Of a DNA stretch of 64,000 nt, positions 25,811 through 35,544 are shown one piece after another. Under the pieces are notes generated by a model that ran no database searches, was not told where the DNA came from, and saw only the letters and a program-made list of their open reading frames with translations. Made by a program: the position numbers and the translations under genes. Source of the stretch: Lentibacillus kapialis (lineage in GTDB: Bacteria; Bacillota; Bacilli; Bacillales; Amphibacillaceae); the NCBI RefSeq assembly GCF_014646635.1, contig NZ_BMNQ01000006.1:1-64000 (forward strand). Direction: 5' to 3'. Within the stretch, counting starts at the first letter, position 1; each line of letters begins with the position of its first letter.

Positions 25811-26538
25811 TACCCCACCCCCTTCAGATACTCCTTAAGATATGTGTAATCCCCTTCTATAATAATGAAGATGGCCAGGATGAACTTACGGTTCCGCTCC
25901 AAGGTTTTCTTACTGACATTTACCATTTTCGCCAAATCCTTAAGCGGAAGTTTCTTCTTTTTTCGAACATAGTTTCTTAAATCGGGGTTATTAAATAATG
26001 TCCGCGCCACAGCAATTGCTGTTTCCCGGGCATCCTTATGTTTTGGCGAGACGTCTGTCAGCTGAACCAACGACAATTTGTAAGTTTTGAGCTTTTCTTT
26101 GAAGTCGTTAATTTCTTCCCTGAGAAACCTGGCACTCTGCTCTTTTCGGTACGATTCTTTAACTGCAAGAATCTCTATCGGATTCTCCATTTGTTCCTCA
26201 TCATGACTTTCGTCCAGCGACATGGCCATGGGTGTCTTTTGCACGTAACGAATATAATCAATAACTTTCCGCTTCACCACCAGTCTGGAGAATGTTAGAA
26301 ACGAACTGCCTTTTTCCTCTGAGTAAGACATAATGGCCTCATTAAAGGCATTTAACCCAATACTAAATTCATCATCTATCTGTGGATCAATATAGCGTTT
26401 GCATACTTCAGAAACACATCTGGCAATAAATGGCTGGTAATTTTTCAAGAGATAATTCTGTATCATATGATCCCCTTGCTGTGCCAGAATGATCATATCT
26501 TCAAGGGGGGTTTCTTTTAATGATTGGTTGCCTAACAA
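25810..26538 (-). CDS. sigI: RNA polymerase sigma-I factor
   Basis: This 242-residue sigma70-family factor carries a region 2 containing NYLLKNYQPFIARCV and VVKRKVIDYIRYVQ, and a C-terminal DNA-binding part with LKDLAKMVNVSKKTLERNR. It matches SigI of Bacillus, which serves heat resistance and cell-wall genes. The start is TTG at 26538, behind GAGGGGG. A possible self-recognised promoter lies upstream: ACCC (26592-26589) and CGAA (26569-26566) on the minus strand, 19 bases apart. That spacing is not a proven match. Confidence 0.9.
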   Translation of the reverse strand: MLGNQSLKETPLEDMIILAQQGDHMIQNYLLKNYQPFIARCVSEVCKRYIDPQIDDEFSIGLNAFNEAIMSYSEEKGSSFLTFSRLVVKRKVIDYIRYVQKTPMAMSLDESHDEEQMENPIEILAVKESYRKEQSARFLREEINDFKEKLKTYKLSLVQLTDVSPKHKDARETAIAVARTLFNNPDLRNYVRKKKKLPLKDLAKMVNVSKKTLERNRKFILAIFIIIEGDYTYLKEYLKGVG

Positions 26539-26880
26539 CGTGCAGCCCCCTCACGCATTATAATATTCGTTATAAAAGGATACTTTTTGGGTGTGATTTT
26601 CAGTGAATCATGTTCAATTATCACGCTGTCATGTATATCACTAACGTTCATGATTATTACACCATCTTTTAAAATATTTCCAGTCAACTTTTATCATAAC
26701 GCACCAGATATACTGATTCGACAACAGGTGTTTTACATTTATTTTAAAAATCGGTTACTCGCCATTATGGCAATAACTACTAGCCCTTTCATGCCAGCAG
26801 ATCATGTCGTAAGAGCGATTACTGGATTCCATCAAAATGAAAAAGATGCCTTGTATAAGACATCCTGCATTTTCCTCAGT
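26539..26880. other. Gene-free stretch between sigI and PRC-barrel gene
   Basis: These 342 bases hold the presumed sigI promoter region and the terminator of the next gene. A 100-codon open frame on the plus strand (26587-26889) lacks a ribosome site and overlaps the neighbour, so I do not accept it as a gene. Confidence 0.6.
26838..26866 (-). terminator. Terminator of the PRC-barrel gene
   Basis: On the minus strand GATGTC and GGCATC form a stem with one G-U pair, followed by TTTTTC. Confidence 0.65.
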
Positions 26881-27588
26881 TTAAGATAATTCACGCATAA
26901 TCGCTTCTTTTGATCCGTAGCTTGCTTGACTTTTAACCACATCGAGATCCATGTCAATGTATATATCACCCTCAATCCAATCAGCGGATTGGATATCGTC
27001 AGGCTTAATCAGATAAAAAGGATTATCCTCAGTGATATCTTCACTCTTAACAGCAAGATAATGAATCTTCCAATACGCATCATCTATGATAAGGTCAGCC
27101 AACTCCCCAACCTTTCCGTCATTCGCATGAACTCTGTAACCAGCTGCTTCCTGAACGCTGCGCAGGTTATGCTCCCATTCGTTCGGTGATTGTGCCTCAC
27201 TTGCTGTACGATCCTCAAAATGGGCAAGCGGTGTATCTTCAATTCCCCATAGCATACCACCAAGCCAATACCTGCTCCAACCATAATAACCTGTCAGCGC
27301 CATCTCCATTTCCTTGGACAGTGTTGCGTCTGCCGGAATCGACGGACTGTCCCGAACAGTCTCTTTATCATGGTGAACATCGACACGTTCGTTTTCATTA
27401 TCTACTGCCCTGAAAGCTGCCGGTGACAGTAAAATGCGCCTTGACGGCAGCCACTTTCTTGCATCCAATACCGCATAACGAACGACCCATTTTTTGTCAT
27501 CAAAATACAAATCCTGAATTTTTCCCATTGTTCCATCAGATGCTTCAATATGATAGGTGTTAAAATCTGTTGTGAAATAATACTGCAC
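26881..27588 (-). CDS. Two-domain PRC-barrel protein
   Basis: This 235-residue protein carries two PRC-barrel repeats. The first has GTMGKIQDLYFDDKKWVVRY near the N-terminus and the second has GKVGELADLIIDDAYWKIHY (about 155-180). Each has the typical G-x-I/V-x-D-x-x-x-D/E turn followed by Trp and Tyr. PRC barrels occur in RimM and photosynthetic reaction-centre H subunit; in Bacillaceae such stand-alone proteins are often stress-related. The start is GTG at 27588 with GGAGGTGG before it. It is probably cytoplasmic. Confidence 0.82.
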   Translation of the reverse strand: MQYYFTTDFNTYHIEASDGTMGKIQDLYFDDKKWVVRYAVLDARKWLPSRRILLSPAAFRAVDNENERVDVHHDKETVRDSPSIPADATLSKEMEMALTGYYGWSRYWLGGMLWGIEDTPLAHFEDRTASEAQSPNEWEHNLRSVQEAAGYRVHANDGKVGELADLIIDDAYWKIHYLAVKSEDITEDNPFYLIKPDDIQSADWIEGDIYIDMDLDVVKSQASYGSKEAIMRELS

Positions 27589-27668
27589 GAAGCCACCTCC
27601 TATTTTAATGGCGGATAAATATTTCTTATGATACTTTTCCCCTAGATAGTATGGCTTAAACAGTGATC

Positions 27669-28484
27669 TCAGTCCTGCCGGTTATGGTAATACTCAATCG
27701 GTATAAATAAACCGACACGACCGTGTGTTTCGTGATGCAGTGTGGCAAATACAACACCGATCACCTTTCCATCCTGGTTAATCACCGGACTGCCACTGTT
27801 CCCTCGGTAAACCGGAGCTTCCATCATGACGACCGGTTTATCCCAGCCGCTTAATTCAATGGTGTCGAGGACTCTCCCTTTATTGGCTATACCGCTGAAC
27901 CTGATCGGATTCCCAATGAAAAAAACCTGCTCATCCCCCGGGTCAAACATGGCTGCATCCGCCAGTTCAAGATAAGGCAACTTTTCTCCGCTAACATCCA
28001 ACACAGCCAAATCCACTGAAGGGTATGAAGCCACGACCTTTCCGGAAAACAGTCCTTCCGCGGGGTAAGCCACTGTTACCGATTCTTCGTCTTCAATCAC
28101 ATGATGATTCGTTATAATCGTCCCATCAGACGAAATTGAAAAGCCGGTCCCGCGTGAACCATCTGCTTCGATAACAACCACCGACTCTTTATATGTTTGA
28201 ATATCCTCCTGTGCAGACAATTGAGCTGATGAGACCAAAAAGTTGATTGCCGGAATCGAAAATGTCCGCGGGATAAGCGAGACAACATTCAACACCATGA
28301 CCGCAGCGATCAGCCAGAACACCCACTTTGGAAAACGATGCCGCGATGCGTGTTTTTTATTTTCTCGTGTACGTGCCAATGCCTTTTCCCGTTCCTGCTC
28401 TACAAGATCGTACAATTCGTCTTCGTCAAGCTCTTCATACAGATCATCATCAACAACGTCACGGTTTCGTTTATTGTTATCCAT
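27669..28484 (-). CDS. Membrane-anchored trypsin-like serine protease
   Basis: This 271-residue protein has an acidic cytoplasmic N-terminus (DDDLYEELDEDELYD), one transmembrane helix (about 52-72) and an extracytoplasmic S1 fold with the catalytic triad His in TNHHVIED, Asp in SVDLAVLD and Ser in YRGNSGSPV. It lacks the PDZ domain of HtrA-type proteases, so it may act in a different complex or lack the usual peptide-sensing. The start at 28484 has GGGTGGTG upstream. Confidence 0.85.
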   Translation of the reverse strand: MDNNKRNRDVVDDDLYEELDEDELYDLVEQEREKALARTRENKKHASRHRFPKWVFWLIAAVMVLNVVSLIPRTFSIPAINFLVSSAQLSAQEDIQTYKESVVVIEADGSRGTGFSISSDGTIITNHHVIEDEESVTVAYPAEGLFSGKVVASYPSVDLAVLDVSGEKLPYLELADAAMFDPGDEQVFFIGNPIRFSGIANKGRVLDTIELSGWDKPVVMMEAPVYRGNSGSPVINQDGKVIGVVFATLHHETHGRVGLFIPIEYYHNRQD

Positions 28485-28534
28485 ATAACACCACCCAGAA
28501 ACCTTGATTAACACACGAATTATTTTAAGTTAAC

Positions 28535-28640
28535 ACCAAAATCTATGGTTGAATTGAATGAATAAGTCAAGAAATTTTTCTACCCATCTATTGTACCATT
28601 CTCAAACGTCAAGTTTGAATCTTTAACTAGCGGACAGCGA
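28535..28640. repeat. R2 element, decayed remnant
   Basis: ACCAAAATCTATGGTTGA (28535-28552) followed by ATTGAATGAATA equals one terminus of the R2 element at 56.3 kb. An AACTAGCGGACAGCGAAG stretch near 28624 recalls its inner edge. The centre has been lost. Confidence 0.7.
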
Positions 28641-28672
28641 AGCCATTTGTCCATTAATTCGTCACATTTATA

Positions 28673-28688
28673 TGTGATATTCATCACA
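28673..28688. promoter_or_regulatory. Fnr box upstream of the TDT-like gene
   Basis: TGTGA-TATTCA-TCACA is a perfect match to the Bacillus Fnr consensus TGTGA-N6-TCACA. A TATAAT at 28727-28732 places its centre at about -58.5; another -10 candidate TATAAA (28716-28721) would place it at -47.5. Binding by the Fnr encoded at 47.2 kb is inferred. Confidence 0.7.
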
Positions 28689-28766
28689 TTTTTAAATTAT
28701 TGTAATGAAAAAACATATAAAAATGATATAATTTTTAAAGAAATTTTAATATGGGCGTGTGTGTTT

Positions 28767-29807
28767 ATGTTTCTAAAAGGTCATTACAATAAAATTGAAC
28801 CCGCTTCAGGAGCTATCATCATGGCATGCGGCATTTTTCTGATTGGGGCTGTGGAAGCATTCCCAACCCTTGATAGTGAATACGGAAGGTATCTTGCCTT
28901 TTTTCTGCTTGTCGCATGGGTAATCATTTATAAAGATTTATCAATACAGTTCTTTCACCGAGACTTTCTTATTCCGTTCATTCAAAATCCGGTAAACTCA
29001 TTTGTCATCGGAACATGGATTGCGGGTGTATCCGTTCTATGCAACGTATTCCTGAGATATTTTCCGGAAATTTTATTATTAACGCAGACCATGGCTATTT
29101 TCAATACATTGTTATGGCTTTTCTTCTTAGTTAATTGCTTTTATAATTTTAAGCAATTATTATTTGATTACAGGGATTTTCCGGTTCACGGTGCTATACT
29201 GCTCTCAACAGTCGGTACACAATCAATCATTATTTTATTGAATAATGTCTTTTTCCAGTTTCCCGTTTACTTTTCTGAGGCCATCATCATACTTGGCATT
29301 GTTTTTTATCTGTCCGGCATTTTACTGCTATTCAATAGATATATCAGACACCATAACTGGACGCTCGCAGATGATTGGGCCAACACGAATTGCATTATCC
29401 ATGGCGCCCTGTCCATTACCGGACTGGCCATTGTCACAACAAGCACATTCACACCTGGATTTGTCACTTATTTTTGGTATTTGGTATTTGCCTTACTGGT
29501 TATGGTTGAAATAGTAGAAGTGATGCGCGGCGTAAAACGGGTCAAACAATATGGCTGGAATAAGGCTATTTTTACATATCATGTTACTCAGTGGTCCCGA
29601 AATTTTACATTTGGCATGTTTTACACTTTCACATTAGTTATGCAACAAAATACATTTTATCCGGTTTCTGAACCACTTTATCATTTTCAGCGGACATTTA
29701 TGGACTATTGGGCATGGGTAGTGCTTTTGGCAATAATTTGGGAAATTGCTATATTTATCAAGGCCAGAGTGATACAATTATACAATGAAAAGCTAATTCT
29801 CAAATAA
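28767..29807 (+). CDS. Polytopic membrane protein, TDT/SLAC1-like
   Basis: This protein of about 346 residues has roughly ten transmembrane helices, with IEPASGAIIMACGIFLIG near the start. The length and helix number fit the TDT/SLAC1 family of anion channels and dicarboxylate or tellurite-related transporters. The family call is tentative. The frame is open from 28647, but that part contains the Fnr box and promoter, so a start at 28767 is chosen although its ribosome site is poor (GGGCGTGTG). It is followed 28 bases later by a carbonic anhydrase gene, which would suit a bicarbonate or organic-anion role. Confidence 0.55.
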   Translation: MFLKGHYNKIEPASGAIIMACGIFLIGAVEAFPTLDSEYGRYLAFFLLVAWVIIYKDLSIQFFHRDFLIPFIQNPVNSFVIGTWIAGVSVLCNVFLRYFPEILLLTQTMAIFNTLLWLFFLVNCFYNFKQLLFDYRDFPVHGAILLSTVGTQSIIILLNNVFFQFPVYFSEAIIILGIVFYLSGILLLFNRYIRHHNWTLADDWANTNCIIHGALSITGLAIVTTSTFTPGFVTYFWYLVFALLVMVEIVEVMRGVKRVKQYGWNKAIFTYHVTQWSRNFTFGMFYTFTLVMQQNTFYPVSEPLYHFQRTFMDYWAWVVLLAIIWEIAIFIKARVIQLYNEKLILK

Positions 29808-29835
29808 CACACCTCAAAAGAAAGGATGACCGTAA

Positions 29836-30387
29836 TTGCTTCTCGATGAAATGCTTGAATACAATCTGGAATTCGTGAACCAAAAGAAATATGAACCACT
29901 AAAGACTGATAATATACCCAATAAACGAACCGTCATCTTCACGTGTATGGATACACGATTAGTTGAACTGCTTCCAAAAGCGTTAAATATCAAAAATGGC
30001 GATGTTAAAATGGTTAAAAATGCCGGTGCGATTCTTCGTAACCCTTTTGACAGCATTATGAAAGGAATTCTTGTTGCCATATACGAATTAAAAGCAGAAC
30101 GGGTTATGGTAATCGGCCATCATGATTGTGGTATGTCTCATGCAGATCCGGCGGCACTTAGGCAAAGTCTGCTTGAAAATGGTATCACTGAAGAAACACT
30201 CAATACATTAAATCATAGTGGTATTGATTTGGAAAGTGAATTTAAGGGGTTTAATTCCGTTGAGGATTCTGTCAAAGAGAGTGCTTCTGTTATCCGCAGC
30301 CATCCTTTATTGCCGTCATATGTGAATGTTCACGGTCTGGTCATTGATCCTGCGACAGGCAAACTTGATTTAGTTACGAAAGGATAA
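29836..30387 (+). CDS. Beta-class carbonic anhydrase (YtiB-like)
   Basis: This 183-residue enzyme interconverts CO2 and bicarbonate. The zinc ligands C37 (in TCMDTR with D39/R41), H95 and C98 (in GHHDCGM) are all visible, and the length matches B. subtilis YtiB. The start is TTG at 29836, seven bases after AAAGGATG; the N-terminus then aligns with YtiB. It is probably co-transcribed with the membrane protein upstream and followed by a strong bidirectional terminator. Confidence 0.9.
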   Translation: MLLDEMLEYNLEFVNQKKYEPLKTDNIPNKRTVIFTCMDTRLVELLPKALNIKNGDVKMVKNAGAILRNPFDSIMKGILVAIYELKAERVMVIGHHDCGMSHADPAALRQSLLENGITEETLNTLNHSGIDLESEFKGFNSVEDSVKESASVIRSHPLLPSYVNVHGLVIDPATGKLDLVTKG

Positions 30388-30474
30388 AACAAAAGCCTAA
30401 GGAGATAGGCGCTCGCGCTGAAAATCGTCTCGATCAGGCATTGGCAAAGCTTCATTATATATTTTTTATCGTTA

Positions 30475-30506
30475 GAAAAAGCCGGTGGACATCACTGGCT
30501 TTTTCT
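30475..30506. terminator. Bidirectional terminator after the carbonic anhydrase gene
   Basis: AAAAAGCC-GGTG and CAC-GGCTTTTT form a stem with loop GACAT and poly-T on both sides. Confidence 0.88.
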
Positions 30507-30508
30507 TA

Positions 30509-30595
30509 TAATATCAGAAAGTATGAATTATAGATAAGCCTATAAAAAAACTTCGGCACACGCTATAAGGCAAGGCGAATGCCGAGTTTTTCTAA
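30509..30595 (-). repeat. R1 repeat, reverse copy with broken stem
   Basis: It runs from TAATATCAGAAAG to GAGTTTTTCTAA. The arm GCGAATGCCG is kept, while the other reads CGGCACACGC, giving two mismatches. It ends three bases before the ProV-like stop codon. Confidence 0.8.
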
Positions 30596-30597
30596 TA

Positions 30598-31806
30598 TCA
30601 CATATGGTATTCTACACTTTCTTCAACATCTTTTGCTGCCAATCCGGACAGTACGTGAACTCGCAGTATGAATCCGATTAATTTACTCTCTTCATTGACT
30701 ACGGCCAACGGAAAACTTGATTCAAGCGTTTTGGGAATCAAATCACTGACAAATTCATCACGGCCTACAATGGTAATATCTGTACGCATCATGTCTTCGA
30801 GCGATTGTTTGTCCTTTAGGCCTTCTACAACATCATCAATCGTGACAATCCCTTTGACATGCCGGCTACGATCAACCACAAACACACTAGAAATACCGTT
30901 TTCTTCCATTTCCTTCCGAGCAACATTTAAGCCATCTTTCACAGAAACAAGTGCGTTTGGCCTAATCATAATATTTTCAGCCTGAAACACTTTTGATCGG
31001 TCAATATCTTTGATGAAATCAGAAATATAATCATTGGCCGGGCTTTCAATAATTTCCTCGGGAGTACCGATTTGGTTGACTTTTCCATCCTTCATAACAG
31101 CAACCCGGTCCCCCAGCTTAAACGCTTCATTGACATCATGGGTAATGAAAATAATCGTTTTCTGCAGGCGTTCCTGGATATCCAGCAGTTCAAGCTGCAT
31201 TTCACGGCGTATAAGCGGATCAAGGGCACTAAACGGTTCGTCCATCAACAAGACATCCGGGTCATTGGCAAGTGCCCGCGCAAGACCGACACGCTGCTGC
31301 ATGCCACCGGAAAGTTCATCCGGATACTTATCCTCATACCCTTTTAATCCGACAATATCGATGTTTTTTTGCGCAATTTCCCTGCGCTCTTCCTTAGATA
31401 CATTCCGCACTTCCAGTCCATATTCAACGTTCGCCATGATGGTCCGGTGGTTGAATAGCCCAAAATGCTGAAATACCATGGCCACTTTTTCCTGACGAAC
31501 TTTTTTAAGCTGCGTCTTATTATAATGAACGATATCTTCACCATCTATGAAAATAGCACCATCGGTAGGTTTATTCAACAAATTAAAGCAACGAATCAAG
31601 GTGGACTTCCCACTGCCGGAAAGCCCCATGATCACAAATGTCTCACCTTGTTTTATCTCCATCGATGCGTCATACACACCAACTGTATGGCCTGTTTCCG
31701 CCAATATTTCGTCCTTACTCATGCCACTTTTTATTTTGGGGATAACTGACTTGGGTTTGGGTCCGAAAATTTTCGAGACATGATCAATTTTTATTTTTGT
31801 ATCCAT
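30598..31806 (-). CDS. Glycine betaine/proline ABC transporter ATPase (ProV/OpuAA-like)
   Basis: This 402-residue ATPase has Walker [10 protein letters not shown], signature [15 protein letters not shown] and Walker [13 protein letters not shown], then two C-terminal CBS domains (about 280-395) that in OpuA sense ionic strength. It would power uptake of compatible solutes in high salt. The ATG at 31806 overlaps the permease stop (TAATG). The gene order here is binding protein, permease, ATPase, which is the reverse of the B. subtilis opuA operon. Confidence 0.9.
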   Translation of the reverse strand: MDTKIKIDHVSKIFGPKPKSVIPKIKSGMSKDEILAETGHTVGVYDASMEIKQGETFVIMGLSGSGKSTLIRCFNLLNKPTDGAIFIDGEDIVHYNKTQLKKVRQEKVAMVFQHFGLFNHRTIMANVEYGLEVRNVSKEERREIAQKNIDIVGLKGYEDKYPDELSGGMQQRVGLARALANDPDVLLMDEPFSALDPLIRREMQLELLDIQERLQKTIIFITHDVNEAFKLGDRVAVMKDGKVNQIGTPEEIIESPANDYISDFIKDIDRSKVFQAENIMIRPNALVSVKDGLNVARKEMEENGISSVFVVDRSRHVKGIVTIDDVVEGLKDKQSLEDMMRTDITIVGRDEFVSDLIPKTLESSFPLAVVNEESKLIGFILRVHVLSGLAAKDVEESVEYHM

Positions 31807-32663
31807 TAGCTTATCCTCCTATGCTTCTGGAATTTGTCCGCCACACCGCCAGTTATGCGATCAATAATTATGGCAAGGAATACGATACTGATCCCTGCTT
31901 CAAACCCTAAAGCAACGTCAATTTGGTTAATTGATACAAGCACTTGCTCTCCAAGACCTTGAGCACCAACCATCGATGCAATAACAACCATTGCCAGCGC
32001 CATCATGGTTGTCTGGTTTACACCAGCCATAATGGTTGGAAGTGCTTGCGGTAATTGGATTTTGAAAAGCATTTGCATATTGGATGAGCCAAAGGACTGA
32101 GCCGATTCAATCACTTCGTTATCCACGCCGCGTATAGCCAGTTCTGTAAGCCTGATAACCGGAGGAATTGCATAAATGAGCGTTGCAAAAATGGCCGAAA
32201 CGTTACCTAGACCAAAGAAGAAAATAGCCGGTATTAGATATACGAAACTCGGCATGGTCTGCATTGCATCAAGTATTGGCCGCATAACTGCTGAAAAGCC
32301 TCTGCTGAAGGCCATCCAAACACCGAGGGGTATGCCAAGTGCAAGCGAAATAATGACAGCCGTCATCACAATGGCAATAGTTGTCATCAAATCTTCCCAC
32401 AGACCAAAAGTTCCGACCAGAAATATGAAAATACCATAAAGTATACCTGCTGTTATGGATTTAAAATACCACCCCAGCAGGACAATAATCAAAATAAAGA
32501 GCCACCACGGCAGAAACAGCAAAAGTCCTTCTATTCCATTGATAATCTCAGAAGAAAATAAATAGATGAAGTTAAAAAAACCTTCCAGTGTTCGATCCAG
32601 GAAATTTATAAACGTTTCAACATAATCACCGAGTTCAAATGTTATATCCGGAAATACGTCCAT
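31806..32663 (-). CDS. Glycine betaine/proline ABC transporter permease (ProW/OpuAB-like)
   Basis: This 285-residue permease has about seven transmembrane helices. The cytoplasmic EAA-like loop of binding-protein-dependent permeases is [20 protein letters not shown], and [11 protein letters not shown] and [16 protein letters not shown] are typical of ProW. The ATG at 32663 has AGAGGTG eight bases upstream and is preferred to the TTG at 32669. It lies between the other two subunits and overlaps the ATPase gene by one base. Confidence 0.88.
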   Translation of the reverse strand: MDVFPDITFELGDYVETFINFLDRTLEGFFNFIYLFSSEIINGIEGLLLFLPWWLFILIIVLLGWYFKSITAGILYGIFIFLVGTFGLWEDLMTTIAIVMTAVIISLALGIPLGVWMAFSRGFSAVMRPILDAMQTMPSFVYLIPAIFFFGLGNVSAIFATLIYAIPPVIRLTELAIRGVDNEVIESAQSFGSSNMQMLFKIQLPQALPTIMAGVNQTTMMALAMVVIASMVGAQGLGEQVLVSINQIDVALGFEAGISIVFLAIIIDRITGGVADKFQKHRRIS

Positions 32664-32693
32664 AGGCAAAACACCTCTCTTTTAAAATAGCAA

Positions 32694-32720
32694 AGCAGCC
32701 AACCAGGAGGGCCGGCTGCT
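32694..32720 (-). terminator. Intergenic hairpin between binding protein and permease genes
   Basis: AGCAGCC and GGCTGCT form a 7-bp stem with a 13-base loop. On the minus strand it is followed by TTGCTATTTT. It may act as a partial terminator or 3' stabiliser that raises binding-protein levels over permease and ATPase. Confidence 0.6.
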
Positions 32721-32729
32721 TTTCATCGA

Positions 32730-33749
32730 TTATTCCATTGAGTTTTTGACTTTCTTGGCCACTTTTTCAGGAACCCAACTGGTCCATACATCCTCATTTT
32801 CGTTCATCCACCATTCAGCTGCCTCTTCAGCAGATGCATCCTCATTTTCGTTCATATAGTTCAATGCTTGTTCTGTTAAAGCACTGGTCGTTTCATAATT
32901 GCTCAGAAAATCCACAACTTTCGGTGCAGCATCAGGTATATCCTTATGAACACCTACCACGACATCATTTGGAGGAAATGCGGTGCCTTTGGTTTCTTCA
33001 TAGACTTCCGGATCATATTTCGGCTCCTCCAACAGTGTTAAATCATATTTAGCCGTCACTGCAGTCGGTGACCAGTAGTAACCGACCCAAGCCTCTCCTG
33101 CATCATACGCGTCAGCTAAAGACGCCACAATGGCAGCATCTGATCCCGGCTTGAAATTGATAAATGTATCATTCAACCCATATGTTTCCATTTTCTGTGT
33201 GATAGCTTTTTCTACAGACCACCCACTTGGAGCGTTAATCAATCGGCCTTTCCCTGGTTCAGCCGGATCCTCAAACAGTTCCGGATAGTTTTTCAAGTCC
33301 TCAACCGTCTTTAAATCGGGAGCCATTGGCTCAATTCCGCGCTCTTCATCACCTTCAATCACATATGTGGGAACATAAATACCTTGTTCATTGTCATCGA
33401 AGTTGGTTGAAACTTTCTCAAAATCTCCCACTTCAATTGCTTCATCATAGACGTCTTTGATATTATCCGTCCAAAGTTCCATATAGATATCAATATCGCC
33501 TTCCCGCAAACCTTGTACAGTTGCAGCTGTCGATCCCGGTGTCACTTCCGTACTAATGCCATATCCTTCTTCTATAATTTTCCTGGCAATAGAATTGTGG
33601 ACCCGTATACTGTTCCACCCGGCATCAGCAAAAACTAATTTATCAACCGACGCCTCTGCATCTGTTTCATTGGCATCTGAACCGGATTCTCCGCAGGCTG
33701 CAATCACTGATAAAAGCAATACAGATACTAAGATTAATAGTTTTTTCAT
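32730..33749 (-). CDS. Glycine betaine-type substrate-binding lipoprotein
   Basis: This 339-residue OpuAC/ProX-like protein starts with a lipoprotein signal (LLSVIAACGES). It continues with DAGWNSIRVHNSIA and IYMELWTDN, the Trp-containing segments that in relatives form the aromatic cage for quaternary ammonium groups, and GEAWVGYYWSPTA. It should be anchored outside the membrane and hand betaine or a similar solute to the permease. GGAGAAATCAA precedes the ATG. Which osmolyte it takes cannot be told. Confidence 0.88.
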   Translation of the reverse strand: MKKLLILVSVLLLSVIAACGESGSDANETDAEASVDKLVFADAGWNSIRVHNSIARKIIEEGYGISTEVTPGSTAATVQGLREGDIDIYMELWTDNIKDVYDEAIEVGDFEKVSTNFDDNEQGIYVPTYVIEGDEERGIEPMAPDLKTVEDLKNYPELFEDPAEPGKGRLINAPSGWSVEKAITQKMETYGLNDTFINFKPGSDAAIVASLADAYDAGEAWVGYYWSPTAVTAKYDLTLLEEPKYDPEVYEETKGTAFPPNDVVVGVHKDIPDAAPKVVDFLSNYETTSALTEQALNYMNENEDASAEEAAEWWMNENEDVWTSWVPEKVAKKVKNSME

Positions 33750-33859
33750 TTGATTTCTCCTTTTTCATGTTGTTTTAAAGACTTTTAAATGATGTTCATA
33801 CTTGAATATTGCAAAGAAAAAGATAAACTGAAGGGTTGACCGGAATGGTAACAAAAGAA

Positions 33860-33885
33860 GCAATCGTGCGGCTTTTTTCGATTGC
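33860..33885 (-). promoter_or_regulatory. Leader hairpin of the osmoprotectant operon
   Basis: GCAATCG and CGATTGC form a perfect 7-bp stem with a 12-base loop. On the minus strand TTCTTTTG follows. It lies just inside the predicted leader and resembles an attenuator, but it may be inert. Confidence 0.45.
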
Positions 33886-33897
33886 AAACACCTTTTT

Positions 33898-33926
33898 ATC
33901 ATAATGAATATGCGTCTTTTTATCAA
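33898..33926 (-). promoter_or_regulatory. Promoter of the osmoprotectant operon
   Basis: On the minus strand TTGATA (33926-33921) and TATGAT (33903-33898) are 17 bases apart. Transcription would start near 33891, giving a leader of about 140 nt. Confidence 0.6.
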
Positions 33927-34039
33927 ATGGCATATAAACGGATAAAAACCCATATAACATAAATATCCAATGATAATGTGCTGTTAGTGAACATATATGC
34001 CAGAATACGATCTTTATCGACATCATTAAGTACTATGAA

Positions 34040-34243
34040 ATGAATGAGTGAATATGGTAGTAAAACTAGCTAGCGGAGAAAAAACACGGAGACTCCTGTG
34101 GGAATGCGCAGTGTGAAGCCCCCGCAGAAAAGCGACCTTCTTTTTCGAGAAAGCTGAGGACAAGCCCACGGAAAGCGTCGTGTTTTTCCGAAGCGACTGC
34201 TTACGTCAAAATGACTTCTGATTTGTCAACCATAGATTTTGGT
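34040..34243 (-). repeat. R2 element, one end truncated
   Basis: The terminal repeat TCAACCATAGATTTTGGT is at 34226-34243. The core (TAGTAAAACTAGCTAGCGG, GAGACTCCTGTGGGAATGCG, CTTTTTCGAGAAAGC) matches the 56.3 kb element in reverse, while the opposite terminal repeat is missing. No gene lies in 33750-34308 apart from this element and the operon leader. Confidence 0.78.
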
Positions 34244-34253
34244 GAACAGCCAT

Positions 34254-34289
34254 TAAAAAAGAAAACTACCTCAACTGGTGGCAGTTTTC
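34254..34289 (-). terminator. Terminator of murG
   Basis: On the minus strand GAAAACTGCC and GGTAGTTTTC pair closely and are followed by TTTTTTAA. Confidence 0.82.
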
Positions 34290-34308
34290 TCCTTAAAGTT
34301 CATTCCAT

Positions 34309-35391
34309 TTATTCAGCTGCTTTTCCGCCGGTGGTCTTAATTATTTCAATCACCCGGTCGCGCGCCTTGTCACTCTTATAGTTTTTCATATGGTCAATCA
34401 TGACAGGTGCCTGCTTTTTCAGTTTAAACAGTTCCTCAATCAATGACTCCTCCGTCAGGTCCTCTTCTTCCATTACACGTGCATAACCTTTTTCTTTGAA
34501 AGAATGAGCATTTATGATCTGATCACCCCTACTCGCCGACCTTGATAATGGAACCAGCAACATTGGTTTATTAAGTGCCAGAAATTCAAAAATAGCATTT
34601 GCCCCGGCCCGTGAGAGCACAAAATCGGCCGCAGCAAACAGGTCCTTTAACGCGTCATGAACATATTCAAACTGTGCATACCCATCACGGTCGGCCGAGG
34701 GATCCGTTTTACCCTGACCGCATATGTGGGCAACCTGAAATTCCGATAAAAGCTGGTCAAGACTCGAGCGCACCGCTCGGTTGATTTTCTCAGCCCCACC
34801 GCTTCCGCCCATAATGAGCAAAACCGGTTTTTCTCTGGTAAACCCACATAATTCCAATCCTTTTTCCTTATCGCCCTCGAACAGTTCATCACGAATGACT
34901 GCTCCAACATATTCAGATTTTTTTGCAGGGAGATAGTCAATGGTTTCAGGAAAGGTTGCCAATACTTTTTTGGCAAACGGCATCGCAATTTTGTTGGCAA
35001 GTCCCGGTGTGAAATCGGACTCATGAATGACTGCCGGTACACCGCGCAGTTTTGCCGCCATTATAACCGGAACTGAAACGAAACCGCCCTTGGAGAATAC
35101 AACCGCAGGTTTTTGTTTGCCAATAATACGCCATGCCTGCATAATTCCTTTTAACACTTTAAATGGGTCTTTAATATTTTCTTTTGATATGTACCGGCGC
35201 AGCTTACCGGTTGAAACCGGATGATATGTGACATTCTCGAGTGATTCAATCAGTCTGCCTTCAATTCCATCTTTTGAACCAATATAATCAATTTTCCAGT
35301 CCGCTTTCTGAAAAACAGGTATAAGGGCCAGATTCACAATTACATGACCGGCAGTGCCGCCGCCTGTAAATAAAATTCTCTCTGCACTCAT
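34309..35391 (-). CDS. murG: MurG-type UDP-GlcNAc transferase
   Basis: This 360-residue GT28 enzyme makes lipid II by adding GlcNAc to lipid I on the cytoplasmic membrane face. The N-terminal GGGTAGHV loop, [20 protein letters not shown] and [11 protein letters not shown] are all seen. The start at 35391 follows GAAGGGG; the frame extends to 35493 without a site. It lies away from any division/cell-wall cluster, between repeats and a nucleoside transporter, as in Bacilli that carry a second stand-alone MurG. Whether this is the main or the second copy cannot be told here. Confidence 0.85.
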   Translation of the reverse strand: MSAERILFTGGGTAGHVIVNLALIPVFQKADWKIDYIGSKDGIEGRLIESLENVTYHPVSTGKLRRYISKENIKDPFKVLKGIMQAWRIIGKQKPAVVFSKGGFVSVPVIMAAKLRGVPAVIHESDFTPGLANKIAMPFAKKVLATFPETIDYLPAKKSEYVGAVIRDELFEGDKEKGLELCGFTREKPVLLIMGGSGGAEKINRAVRSSLDQLLSEFQVAHICGQGKTDPSADRDGYAQFEYVHDALKDLFAAADFVLSRAGANAIFEFLALNKPMLLVPLSRSASRGDQIINAHSFKEKGYARVMEEEDLTEESLIEELFKLKKQAPVMIDHMKNYKSDKARDRVIEIIKTTGGKAAE

Positions 35392-35544
35392 AAACGAAGC
35401 ACCCCTTCTCAATACGAAGCAAGAGTTTTCATCTTTCTTGCATTTGATAACTTCTTCCATACTAAGGGAAAAAAACTTAAAAAGGAAGACCAATGTGTAT
35501 GGAGCATTCCCCTTTAACGCTAAATGCAGGCGTTTTATAAAGGG

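Noticed and set aside
26587-26889. 100-codon plus-strand open frame
   Set aside because: It has no ribosome site, covers the sigI promoter region and overlaps the PRC-barrel gene.
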